DNA from: Methanolinea sp.
Lineage (GTDB): Archaea > Halobacteriota > Methanomicrobia > Methanomicrobiales > Methanospirillaceae
NCBI GenBank assembly: GCA_025453675.1
Contig: JALOPW010000001.1
Coordinates: 1 to 64,000, forward strand
Length of the DNA stretch: 64,000 bases
Direction: 5' to 3'
Shown here: one piece after another, positions 53,787 through 62,857 of the stretch
How the letters are laid out: each line of letters opens with the position of its first letter
Position numbering within the stretch: the stretch's first letter is position 1
The notes under the pieces: generated by a model
The model's database searches: none
What the model was told of the DNA's origin: nothing
What the model saw: the letters and a program-made list of their open reading frames with translations, nothing else
Program-made: the position numbers and the translations under genes

Positions 53787-55781
53787 ATGATCCAGGTCGA
53801 TGCGTTCCTGTTCGACATCCTCATCGTCCTCGGCCTCTCAATCCTGGTCCTCTTCCTCGGCAACAAGTTCCGGGTACCTGGGATCGTGGGGTTCATCCTC
53901 GCAGGCATGCTTGCCGGCCCTTATGGCCTCGGGCTGATTCAGGACCAGGAGATCATCCGGTTCCTATCCGAAATCGGCGTGATCTTCCTCCTCTTCTCCA
54001 TCGGGATGCAGTTCTCGTTCCGGACACTGTACCAGATGAAAAAGATCGTCCTGCTCGGTGGCGCCCTCCAGGTGGGGCTGACTATCCTCGCAGCCGCAGC
54101 ACTGGCATACTGGATGGGGTTTCCTCTCCCGTCAGCCATTTTCCTCGGGTTCCTGATCTGCCACACCAGCACCACCATCACGCTCCGGGTCTTCCAGGAC
54201 CGGGGCGAACTGGACAGCCCCCACAGCCGGACGACGCTTGGCATCTCCCTCTTCCAGGATTTGATGAGTGTCCCGATGATCCTCATCCTGCCCATCCTGT
54301 CCGGGCAGGGTATCCGGCCAGGAGAGTATGCGATCACCCTTGAAGTGGCACTGGTTGCAGCACTTGTCCTGGTGCTCGTTCTCCTCTTCTATCTCCTCCC
54401 CCGGCTGATGGACACTATCACCAGGACAAGGAGCCAGGAGCTCTTCCTGTTGACAATACTCTTTGTCTGCCTCGCCATCACCTGGATCACTTCGAGCATC
54501 GGGCTCTCACTCGCCCTCGGCGCGTTCCTGGCCGGGCTGCTGCTCGCGGAGACCCCCTACTTTCACCAGGCGTTCGCCACCATCATGCCTTTCCGGGATA
54601 TCTTCACCAGTTTCTTCTTCATTTCGATCGGGATGCTCCTGAATGCGCACATCCTGATCACCCACCCTCTCCTTATCCTGGCGCTGATAGCAGGCGCAAT
54701 CGTGCTCAAGGCAGTGATCGCCGGGTTCTCCTCCCTCGCCATCCGTCAGTCCCTACGAACTTCGGTCCTCGCCGGCCTGGCACTGGCGAACATCGGGGAG
54801 TTCTCGTTTGTGCTGATCCTGGCTGGGATTGAATTTGGATTCCTGAACGAACTCTCGATCCAGGTCTTCCTGACCGTTGCAGTATGGACCATGGCCATCT
54901 CCCCCTTCCTCATCTCTGCTGGTCCCCGCATCTCTGACCGGATCTGTGCACTCCCTCTCCCCAGGGCGCTCAGGGTGGGCTCCGAGCCGCCACCGGGTAG
55001 TATAGCCCAAACCCTCCGTGACCACCTGATCATCGTGGGGTATGGGCCGAACGGGCGGAATCTTGCGCGGGTCGCGGAGATGGAGGGAATCCCTTATATC
55101 GTCATCGACATGAATCCCGACACAGTCGCAGAAGAACGGAAAAAAGGCCAGCCCATCTTCTTCGGGGATGCGGCAAACCCTTCCATTCTTCACCATGCAG
55201 GGATCGAACATGCCCGTATCCTTGCAATCGTCACCAACGATCCCTTCTCCAGCCGGACCATCACTGCCACGGCCAGGAAAATAAACCCCGGCGTCCATAT
55301 CCTGATAAGGACCCGTTTCCTCCGTGAGATCGACCAGTTGCAGGAGATAGGCGCCGATGAGGTCATCGTGGATGAGTTCGAGACTTCGATCGAGGTCATC
55401 TCACGGGTGATGAGGAAGTACCTCGCTCCCCGGATGGCGATAGACCGGGCAACTTCCCGGATACGGGGGGATATGTACAAACTGTTCAGGCAACCGCCAT
55501 CTGTACAAGGGGTACTCTCCGAGATTGCGATCCGGCTCCCCCAGGTCGAGATACAGACCCTGGAGGTGGTGCAGGGCTCACCGGCGGCGGGAAAGAAACT
55601 CAAGGATTTACGGGTCCGCACGGAGTACGGAGTCTCCGTGATTGCCGTCGAGAGGGGCGAGGAGGTCATCCCCAACCCGGATGGTGAGTTTCTGATCTTC
55701 GAGGGAGATCACATTATTGTGATCGGAAAACCTGCCCAACTGGCAACATTTGCCTCGCTTATAGAGAGAGGGGGTCTCTGA
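53787..55781 (+). CDS. CPA2 monovalent cation:proton antiporter with TrkA-N/TrkA-C (Kef-type)
   Basis: A 664-residue protein. The CPA2 membrane domain of about 12 helices (residues 1-390) has 'GFILAGMLAGPYGLGLI', 'ILLFSIGMQFSF' and 'ALGAFLAGLLLAETPYFHQA'. A TrkA-N/RCK domain follows from about 410 ('HLIIVGYGPNGRNLARVAEM', GxGxxG-type nucleotide site, 'IVIDMNPDT') and a TrkA-C domain at about 580-660. Such Kef proteins exchange K+ (or Na+) for protons, gated by NAD(H) or other nucleotides on the RCK domain. ATG 53787. It faces two further antiporters transcribed on the opposite strand. Confidence 0.93.
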   Translation: MIQVDAFLFDILIVLGLSILVLFLGNKFRVPGIVGFILAGMLAGPYGLGLIQDQEIIRFLSEIGVIFLLFSIGMQFSFRTLYQMKKIVLLGGALQVGLTILAAAALAYWMGFPLPSAIFLGFLICHTSTTITLRVFQDRGELDSPHSRTTLGISLFQDLMSVPMILILPILSGQGIRPGEYAITLEVALVAALVLVLVLLFYLLPRLMDTITRTRSQELFLLTILFVCLAITWITSSIGLSLALGAFLAGLLLAETPYFHQAFATIMPFRDIFTSFFFISIGMLLNAHILITHPLLILALIAGAIVLKAVIAGFSSLAIRQSLRTSVLAGLALANIGEFSFVLILAGIEFGFLNELSIQVFLTVAVWTMAISPFLISAGPRISDRICALPLPRALRVGSEPPPGSIAQTLRDHLIIVGYGPNGRNLARVAEMEGIPYIVIDMNPDTVAEERKKGQPIFFGDAANPSILHHAGIEHARILAIVTNDPFSSRTITATARKINPGVHILIRTRFLREIDQLQEIGADEVIVDEFETSIEVISRVMRKYLAPRMAIDRATSRIRGDMYKLFRQPPSVQGVLSEIAIRLPQVEIQTLEVVQGSPAAGKKLKDLRVRTEYGVSVIAVERGEEVIPNPDGEFLIFEGDHIIVIGKPAQLATFASLIERGGL

Positions 55782-55832
55782 TCAGAACCTGCCGACAGCT
55801 CCACCACCGCCAGCAGGAAAACGGGGGGGGTC

Positions 55833-57026
55833 TCATATTTCCCGTGCAGGTTCGCAGTAATCTTCCTTGTAGAACCAGTTCCGGTAGATGATGGGAGTGA
55901 TGAGGGTGGTGATGAGACTCATCAGGATGATGATCACAAAAACCTCCTGGCCGATGTACCCCTGCTCAAGCCCGATAAGGGCCACGATCATGGCCACCTC
56001 TCCCCGGGGAGCCATGCCAAAACCAATGATGAGTGAATCCTTGGTGCACATTCCCGCCGCACGGGCAGGGATGGCACAGCCTGCCACCTTGGTGAAGATG
56101 GCAACAATCGTCAGGACGACGAGGAATGGGAGTATACCGAGCGTGATTGCCTTGATATCCGCCACCACTCCGAGCGAGACAAAGAAGATGGCGGCAAAGA
56201 TGATCTTCAGGAATTCTGCCCCCTCTTTGACGTTCAGGCTTTTTTTAAGTGACAACTGCTCAAAAGAGATACCCGCGATGAATGCCCCCACGATGGCCGA
56301 GAGCCCCACCAGTTCGGCGATCATGGCATAGAGGAACGCAAACATCATGGCGAAGATGAAGATGAACTCCGGGTACTTGGCCACGAAAGGGGTCTGGTCA
56401 AGCCGCACCAGGAATTTGCTCACTATGAAGATTCCGAATACCCCGGCCGCCACCAGGAACACCGCAACCTTCAGGAGGATGAAGAAGATGACTGCCGGAG
56501 AGAAGGCACCTGCCACCACGTCGCCGGTGATGGCGAGCGCAACAAGGCTGAGCACGTCGTCGATCACCGCCGCCCCGATGATGGCCCGGGCCGGGCCGGT
56601 CTGGAGCTTGTTGAGTTCCTGGAGGACGTTTGCGGTGATGGCGATACTGGTCGCCGTGAGTGCGGTGCCGATGAACAGCGCGCTTGCGAAGTCCATCCCG
56701 GCCCACATGGCGGTGGCATAACCCCCTATCCAGGGGATGATCACCCCTACAAGCGCGATCAGGGCATACGAAGGCTTGAGGATGTCCTGGAGTTTGAACT
56801 CGAACCCGATCACAAAGAGGAGGACCACTGCACCGAGATGTGCCAGGCCCCTGACAAATTCGTTGTAGGAGACCAGCCCGAGCACGCTCGGGCCGATCAG
56901 GAGCCCCACCAGGATGATGCCCACCACCGCCGACTGGTTGATCCGGGATGCCAGCAGGTACCCTCCGAGCGCAGCAAAGAGGAGGAGGCTGACCTGGAAC
57001 TCCGGGGTGGCGATGATCCCTTCCAT
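55833..57026 (-). CDS. CPA2 cation:proton antiporter (no RCK domain)
   Basis: A 397-residue antiporter consisting of the membrane domain alone, with about 12 helices: 'GIILVGLLIGPSVLGLV', 'LHLGAVVLLFVIGFEFKLQD'-like opening, 'GAAVIDDVLSLVALAI' (paired acidic residues, the exchange site), and 'AIVGAFIAGISFEQL'. The 'VIDDV' pair points to an electrogenic NapA-like member, whereas the two flanking Kef proteins have other acidic patterns. It lies 92 bases after the gene at 57119-59098 on the same strand. The ATG at 57026 is used; a TTG nine bases upstream is the alternative. Na+/H+ or K+/H+ exchange cannot be told apart here. Confidence 0.92.
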   Translation of the reverse strand: MEGIIATPEFQVSLLLFAALGGYLLASRINQSAVVGIILVGLLIGPSVLGLVSYNEFVRGLAHLGAVVLLFVIGFEFKLQDILKPSYALIALVGVIIPWIGGYATAMWAGMDFASALFIGTALTATSIAITANVLQELNKLQTGPARAIIGAAVIDDVLSLVALAITGDVVAGAFSPAVIFFILLKVAVFLVAAGVFGIFIVSKFLVRLDQTPFVAKYPEFIFIFAMMFAFLYAMIAELVGLSAIVGAFIAGISFEQLSLKKSLNVKEGAEFLKIIFAAIFFVSLGVVADIKAITLGILPFLVVLTIVAIFTKVAGCAIPARAAGMCTKDSLIIGFGMAPRGEVAMIVALIGLEQGYIGQEVFVIIILMSLITTLITPIIYRNWFYKEDYCEPAREI

Positions 57027-57118
57027 GCTGATCAATTGGGGGGACAGTCAAAAAACACTTCTGTGAGCCCCGGGCACCAGGTGCAGAGAAAGGAAGAAAG
57101 GTATTCTCGCCCCTCCCC

Positions 57119-59098
57119 TTATGGAGGAGCAGCAAAGAGGTGCAGTGATTCTTCGATCTTCTCGGTGGTCCCCGTGAGGATCGCGATATCCCCTGATCCC
57201 ATAGCACAGGTGCCGTCAGGATGGGGGATGAGGGCGCCGTTCCGCCGCACCGCGAGCACCGTAACTCCATACCGCTTCTTCAGGAGGAGATCCCCGAGCG
57301 TCTTATCCGCAATAGGAGATCCTTCACCGATCGTCACCTCCCTGACCTCCATGCCGGGAATATCCAGTCCTGTTCCAAGTGGGGGAGTAGCGGTGCTGCG
57401 GAGGGCCTGGTAACTGTCGGCGCGGATGTCCCGGATCAGGCAATCGATCGAATCCCCGGAGACGCCATACGCCTGCAGCACCCGTGTGAAGATCTCGACC
57501 GAAGTCTCGAACTCCTCAGGGATGACCTCGTCTGCTCCAATGTCCCGGAGGACAGGAACTTCGATGAGATAGCGGGTGCGGGCTATCAGAAAGATGCCAG
57601 GGTTCTTCAGGCGGCAGAGCCCCACGATTCGCCGGGTGGCTACCGGGTCGTTGATGGCGACCACCGCGATGCGGGCGGTGTCTATCCCTGCGTGGTCCAG
57701 CACCCCCTCGGTTGTGGCATCACCATAGATGATCGGCTCTCCCTGGCCCGATGCCTGGCGGACGGAGTCAGGGTTCATGTCGATGATCGCATAGGATATC
57801 CCTCCCATCTTTGCCGCTCTTGCAAGGTTCTTGCCGTTCACCCCGTACCCGATGATCACAAGGTGCCCTGAGCGGGACACCCGCTCGTCCCTGGCAACCC
57901 ACTGGCACCGGGCAGGGAAGAGCCTCTGGAAGAAGGCGTGGGAACAGATATACCCGGCGAAGGAAGGCCCGCTGGCGATGAGGAACGGGGTAAGCGCCAT
58001 CGTCGCGAGCGCAACGATCAAAAAGACCTGGTAGGCTTCATGAGAGAGGATGCCGAACCCGATTGCGCTGCGGGTGATGATGAACGAGAATTCCCCGATC
58101 TGGGCAAGGGCGATCCCCGCCAGGATGATGGTCCGCATCTGGTACCCGAGGATTGCGGGTGCCGCGGCCGTAGTCAGAAACTTGAGGAGGAGCAATATGG
58201 CGAGGAAGAGGAGGACCAGGCCTATATGGTCAAGGAAGTACCCCACGTCGAGGAGCATCCCGATGGATACAAAGAAGAACGCGGTGAAGATATCCCTGAA
58301 GGGCACGATCCTGCTGACGGCCTGGTGGCTGAACTCTGACTCGGAGATGAGCAGCCCTGCGAGCAGGGCGCCCATCGCGAGGGAAAGGCCCGCGAAGGAT
58401 GCGAGCCACGCAACCCCAAAACAGACCGAGATCACAAAGAGGAGGAAGAGCTCGCTGCTCCGGGTCCTCGCTACCTGGAAGAGGAGCCAGGGCATGACCC
58501 ACTTGGCCGCTGCGATGAGAACCACACCGAGGACCAGGTCCTTTACAAGGATCAGGTAGAGCGGATCCCCGGGGCCCTCTCCCGCCTGGGCAAGGAACGG
58601 GATAGCCATCATCATGGGGATGGCGATAAGGTCCTGGAAGATCAGGATGCCGAGCGCAAGCTTGCCATGGGGGCTGTCCAGTTCCCCCCTGTCGTGGAGG
58701 ACCTTGAGAACTACGGCAGTGCTGGAGAGCGAGACCACGAAACCGAGCAGGACTGCCTCGTTCCAGGCCCGGCCTGCAACGAGTGCGATGGCAATGGTGA
58801 GAGCGGATGCGAGGGCCACCTGGATCGCACCGCCCTTCAGAACCAGCCCCTTGATCTCCCAGAGCTGGCGGAATGAGAACTCGAGGCCGATGGAGAAGAG
58901 AAGGAGGATAATGCCGATCTCGGCAAGGAGTTCCACCTGCGCAGGGCTCCTGATGAGGGAGAGTACATACGGACCGGCTATCACCCCTGCGACAATGAAC
59001 CCGATCATCGGCGGGATTCGGATTCGGTTGAAGAGGAGACCTACCAGGAGGGAGAGGCCGAAGATGATCAGGACGTCATACAATATGGCGAGTTCCAT
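57119..59098 (-). CDS. CPA2 monovalent cation:proton antiporter with TrkA-N/TrkA-C (Kef-type)
   Basis: A 659-residue protein, similar in layout and length to the gene at 53787 and probably its paralogue. The membrane domain (1-390) has 'GFIVAGVIAGPYVLSLI', 'ILLLFSIGLEFSFRQL' and 'LAMGALLAGLLISESEFSHQ'. The TrkA-N domain starts at about 408 ('HLVIIGYGVNGKNLARAAKM', 'AIIDMNPDSV') and a TrkA-C domain at about 575-655 carries 'DIAILTGTTEKIEESLHL' at the end. K+ (or Na+)/H+ exchange gated by nucleotides is inferred from the family. ATG 59098. The 59099-59407 gap before the next gene has AT-rich sequence with no supported gene. Confidence 0.93.
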   Translation of the reverse strand: MELAILYDVLIIFGLSLLVGLLFNRIRIPPMIGFIVAGVIAGPYVLSLIRSPAQVELLAEIGIILLLFSIGLEFSFRQLWEIKGLVLKGGAIQVALASALTIAIALVAGRAWNEAVLLGFVVSLSSTAVVLKVLHDRGELDSPHGKLALGILIFQDLIAIPMMMAIPFLAQAGEGPGDPLYLILVKDLVLGVVLIAAAKWVMPWLLFQVARTRSSELFLLFVISVCFGVAWLASFAGLSLAMGALLAGLLISESEFSHQAVSRIVPFRDIFTAFFFVSIGMLLDVGYFLDHIGLVLLFLAILLLLKFLTTAAAPAILGYQMRTIILAGIALAQIGEFSFIITRSAIGFGILSHEAYQVFLIVALATMALTPFLIASGPSFAGYICSHAFFQRLFPARCQWVARDERVSRSGHLVIIGYGVNGKNLARAAKMGGISYAIIDMNPDSVRQASGQGEPIIYGDATTEGVLDHAGIDTARIAVVAINDPVATRRIVGLCRLKNPGIFLIARTRYLIEVPVLRDIGADEVIPEEFETSVEIFTRVLQAYGVSGDSIDCLIRDIRADSYQALRSTATPPLGTGLDIPGMEVREVTIGEGSPIADKTLGDLLLKKRYGVTVLAVRRNGALIPHPDGTCAMGSGDIAILTGTTEKIEESLHLFAAPP

Positions 59099-59407
59099 GG
59101 TCTTGGATCCCGTATCCCGTGGTTTTTCGTAGATTTTCTCGTGTTCTACAGTAGGCCCGGGGATTATATGTAGTAATCGGGAGAATCATTTAAAAGCAAT
59201 TCAGAAGTGTGCGTTGGGTATACCATTCGGAATGAATCGTTCTGCCTCCAATAAAAAGTTTTTTCGTAAAATATCTGATTGCCTGGAAGATTTCCGGCAG
59301 GGAATTCTAAAATACCATGCAACCGGGAAAACGCTTTATATCGTCATATCATACTCCTGGTACGATACAATGCCGGGCAGAAATGGGGAGCATGAGAGGA
59401 GAAGAGA

Positions 59408-59884
59408 ATGGTTCGCGTGAAGGATATTCCCATGCCCACGAGGTGGGCTATCGCCACCCAGGCGCTCTCTCACCTGGTGATGGTGGCCGATCCACAGCAA
59501 TGCAGAGAGAATCCTGAATTTCTGCTGGATGAGCTGGGAGAGGAGATACGTGAGATAGCCGATCGCTACGACATGCCGAGGGAGGATGCCCGGGATCTCG
59601 TGCAGACCCTGGGGGCTATATCGGTGATACTCTTCGGACCCACATTCGAGACCCCGTATATTGAGGGATTCCACCAGGAATCGGTGATACGGCTGACCGA
59701 ATGTGCAATGTTCCGGCCGGAACGGGAGAAGAGGAGGGACCCGTCACAGGTGCACCGGGTATGTTCTGCCTATGTGAAGAGCGCTATCAAAGCCCTGAAT
59801 CCGGATTATACCGTTTCCATCTCACGTGCCCGATGCAGGGGGGACACGTTCTGCGAGATGATCATTGAGAAGATAAATCCCTGA
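59408..59884 (+). CDS. conserved hypothetical, V4R/ATC-hydrolase-like C-terminal Cys motif
   Basis: A 158-residue protein. Helical N-terminus ('PMPTRWAIATQALSHLVMVA', 'LLDELGEEIREIADRYDMPR'), a middle with 'VQTLGAISVILFGPTFETPY', and a C-terminal half whose last 25 residues read 'VSISRARCRGDTFCEMIIEK', two Cys five residues apart followed by an acidic strand. That ending recalls the V4R and L-2-amino-thiazoline-carboxylate hydrolase-like groups, which bind small hydrophobic or thiol compounds. I would not push the similarity further. The ATG at 59408 follows a clear Shine-Dalgarno (gaggagaag). It stands between the antiporters and the P-type ATPase. Confidence 0.6.
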   Translation: MVRVKDIPMPTRWAIATQALSHLVMVADPQQCRENPEFLLDELGEEIREIADRYDMPREDARDLVQTLGAISVILFGPTFETPYIEGFHQESVIRLTECAMFRPEREKRRDPSQVHRVCSAYVKSAIKALNPDYTVSISRARCRGDTFCEMIIEKINP

Positions 59885-60007
59885 ATATTCCTGCCGGGTT
59901 TTGGCAGAGAGAGTCTTTCCGGCCATCATATCACATTCTTCCCGGATTCTGGGAACACGGACATTCCCGGTCTGCAGGTGGATACCCATGACCAGTAGGA
60001 GAGAAAG

Positions 60008-62770
60008 ATGAGGGAGAATCGCGATCAGAAGGACCATATCGTTCTTTCCTGGCATGCCCTGCCCATTGAACAGGTATACGAGACGCTCCGGTCAGACCAG
60101 AACGGACTCTCGAGAGAGGAAGCGGCCCGTCGCGTGGAACAATATGGGAAAAACACCCTTCCTACCCGGAAAGCACCGGGAATCGCCGAGATCATACTCC
60201 ACCAGTTCAAGAGTCCCCTCATTTACATCCTGCTCGTTGCCGGTATCATCTCCGTGCTGATCGGCGACGTCAAGGATGCCGGGTTCATCATCCTGGTGGT
60301 GGTCATCAATGCCGCTATCGGCACCGCCCAGGAATGGAAAGCGGAACAGAGTGCATTGAAACTCCAGAGCCTCCTTCAGGTGATGTCCCGGGTCAGGCGC
60401 AACGGGGTGTGGCAGACCCTGCCTGCCGAGGAGCTGGTAATCGGGGATGTGATCCTCCTCGAGTCAGGCATGCGGGTACCGGCAGACCTGCGGCTCCTGC
60501 ACGCAGCCAACCTGGCCATCGACGAATCGCTCCTCACGGGCGAGTCGGTCGCCGTGCAGAAGTCCGTGGGGGTGCGTGAAGCGGGCGTCCCGGTCTCCGA
60601 CAGGTACAACATGGCATATGCCGGCAGTACCGTGGTCACTGGCAGGGGGTGCGGGATGGTCACCGGCACTGCGACAAGGACAGAGGTGGGATTGATCGCC
60701 GAGGCGGTCTCCGGGACCGAGTCGGCAAAACCACCCCTTTTGATCCGCATGGAGGCGTTCTCCAAGAGAGTGGGAATCCTCATTATCGCGGCAAGCATCG
60801 TCATGGCCATCGCAGCCCTCTCGCGGGGGACACCCCCTGTCGAGGTCTTCTTCCTCGCGGTTGCCCTGGTGGTCTCGGCTATACCCGAGGGGTTGCCGGT
60901 GGCCATCACCGTAGCTCTCTCCATCGCGGCTTCCCGCATGGCCCGGAGGAATGTCATAGTGAGAAAGCTCTCCGCGGTGGAGAGCCTGGGGAGCTGCACC
61001 ACCATCGCCACGGATAAGACCGGGACCCTGACAGTCAACCAGCAGACGGCACGGGTCGTTGTTATTCCACCCGGAGAATGGGTTGAAGCCGGGGGGGTTG
61101 GATATGATCCCGGAGAGGGACAGATCACCACCGGCGGCGAGCCCCTGTCCGGGACTCTCAAAGTTGCCGTGCAGAGACTTGCAGGAATCTCCATCATCTG
61201 CAACGAAGGATCGCTCTACCGTGAGGACGGGACCTGGGTCCACCACGGGGATGCCATGGACGTCGCATTCCTCGCCCTCGGCTACAAGTCAGGTCTCGAA
61301 CCAGACGCGGTGAAGAACACCATCCGGACCGTGGCCTCGGTCCCGTTTGAATCGGAGCGGATGTATGCAGCGGTCTATTACCGGGAGAACGAAAGCTCCC
61401 CGGGAGACCCGGTCAGGATCGCCGTGAAGGGTGCACTGGAGGCGATCCTCCCCTTCTGCACCGCCATGGCCACTCCGGGTGGGACCATTCCTCTCGATTC
61501 CGCCCTGATCGACGAACACATGGTCAGGATGATGGAGGAGGGGTATCGCGTTCTGGCAGTGGCAGAAGGCACGGTCCCGCAACCACCGGGTCAGAATACA
61601 GAGCTCTCTGAAATCCGGCCCGGGCTCACCCTCCTTGGCCTTGCCGGGTTCATCGACCCCCTGCGGCCGGACGTGAAGGAGTCGGTTGCGCAGGCGCATC
61701 TGGCAGGAATCGACGTCGTGATGATCACCGGCGACCACCCCCGGACCGCCTTCGCCATCGCCAGGGAGCTTGATATCACCCAGTCACCCTCAGAGGTGAT
61801 GACCGGGCAGCAACTCTCGGAGATGGGGGACCCATCCCTGCCTTTATTCGCCGAGGCTATTGACAATATCCGGGTCTTTGCCCGGGTCACCCCGGTACAG
61901 AAGATGGATATTGTGGACACCCTGGTCAGGAGGGGGCATTTTGTTGCCGTGACCGGGGATGGGGTGAACGATGCCCCGGCACTCCGGAGGGCCAACATCG
62001 GGGTGGCCATGGGTTCGGGCACAGACGTGGCAAAGGACACCGCATCCATGATCGTGACCGACGACAACTTCTCCTCCATTGTCGCAGGCGTGGAAGAAGG
62101 GAGGTTTGCCTACGACAACATCCGGAAGGTGACGTATCTCCTCATCTCCACGGGGCTCTCGGAGGTGGTGCTCTTCATTCTGGCACTCATCGCCGGGCTG
62201 CCCCTGCCGCTCCTGGCCGTCCAGCTGCTCTGGCTGAACCTGGTCACGAACGGCATCCAGGGCGTGGCCCTGGCGTTTGAGGCAGGGGAGAAGGGGGCCA
62301 TGCAAAGGAAGCCCCGGCCGCCATCGGAAGGTGTGTTCAACAGCCTGATGGTGAAAGAGACCATGCTTTCGGGGATGACCATCGGCATCGTGGGATTCCT
62401 GGTCTTTGGGTGGATGATTGGGAGTGGTGTCGAGGAGTCGATGGCCAGGAACCTCCTCCTCCTCTTGATGGTGCTCTTTGAGAACTTCCATGTCTTCAAC
62501 TGCCGTTCCGAGTACCGCTCCCTGTTCCGGGTCCCGCTGCGGAACAACCTGTTCCTGGTGCTCGGTGTGGTCCTCATGCAGGGCCTGCATATCGTCTCCC
62601 TCCAGATACCCTTCATGCAGGACCTGCTCGGGCTGGCCCCGGTGACCCTGGACCAGTGGTTGTTCTGCCTGGGCATCGCTGCAAGCGTTATCGTGGTGAT
62701 GGAGGCATTCAAGTTCCTCGGGCTCCGGAATACATCAGGGGCGGAATCCAGGGGAGGGACTGCGGCATGA
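60008..62770 (+). CDS. P2-type cation-transporting ATPase (Ca2+-ATPase-like)
   Basis: A 920-residue P-type ATPase with the N-terminal cation ATPase domain ('EQVYETLRSDQNGLSREEAA'). Motifs are 'DESLLTGESV', 'AIPEGLPVAITVALS' in helix 4 (the PEGLP motif of the Ca2+/Mn2+ and Na+-type pumps), the phosphorylated Asp in 'IATDKTGTLTVNQ' (about residue 336) and the hinge 'VTGDGVNDAPALRRANIGVAM'. About ten membrane helices. The ion cannot be settled from sequence; Ca2+ is the usual guess, and Na+ or Mn2+ are alternatives. ATG 60008 with 'aggagagaaag' upstream. A sodium-coupled symporter starts 87 bases downstream, possibly in the same transcript. Confidence 0.93.
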   Translation: MRENRDQKDHIVLSWHALPIEQVYETLRSDQNGLSREEAARRVEQYGKNTLPTRKAPGIAEIILHQFKSPLIYILLVAGIISVLIGDVKDAGFIILVVVINAAIGTAQEWKAEQSALKLQSLLQVMSRVRRNGVWQTLPAEELVIGDVILLESGMRVPADLRLLHAANLAIDESLLTGESVAVQKSVGVREAGVPVSDRYNMAYAGSTVVTGRGCGMVTGTATRTEVGLIAEAVSGTESAKPPLLIRMEAFSKRVGILIIAASIVMAIAALSRGTPPVEVFFLAVALVVSAIPEGLPVAITVALSIAASRMARRNVIVRKLSAVESLGSCTTIATDKTGTLTVNQQTARVVVIPPGEWVEAGGVGYDPGEGQITTGGEPLSGTLKVAVQRLAGISIICNEGSLYREDGTWVHHGDAMDVAFLALGYKSGLEPDAVKNTIRTVASVPFESERMYAAVYYRENESSPGDPVRIAVKGALEAILPFCTAMATPGGTIPLDSALIDEHMVRMMEEGYRVLAVAEGTVPQPPGQNTELSEIRPGLTLLGLAGFIDPLRPDVKESVAQAHLAGIDVVMITGDHPRTAFAIARELDITQSPSEVMTGQQLSEMGDPSLPLFAEAIDNIRVFARVTPVQKMDIVDTLVRRGHFVAVTGDGVNDAPALRRANIGVAMGSGTDVAKDTASMIVTDDNFSSIVAGVEEGRFAYDNIRKVTYLLISTGLSEVVLFILALIAGLPLPLLAVQLLWLNLVTNGIQGVALAFEAGEKGAMQRKPRPPSEGVFNSLMVKETMLSGMTIGIVGFLVFGWMIGSGVEESMARNLLLLLMVLFENFHVFNCRSEYRSLFRVPLRNNLFLVLGVVLMQGLHIVSLQIPFMQDLLGLAPVTLDQWLFCLGIAASVIVVMEAFKFLGLRNTSGAESRGGTAA

Positions 62771-62857
62771 GAGATGGGAAGCACCGCGACGGCCTGCCTG
62801 GACCGGGGCCCATGAGTCGGGATGCGGGATCTGGCCCCCGGGGAGGATGTGCCTGGA

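Noticed and set aside
59214-59420. A 68-codon gene ahead of 59408
   Set aside because: It overlaps the next gene's ribosome-binding site and start, has no recognisable feature and lies in AT-rich leader sequence.
60376-61246. Two long antisense frames under the P-type ATPase
   Set aside because: They are shadows of the high-GC coding strand; no motifs.
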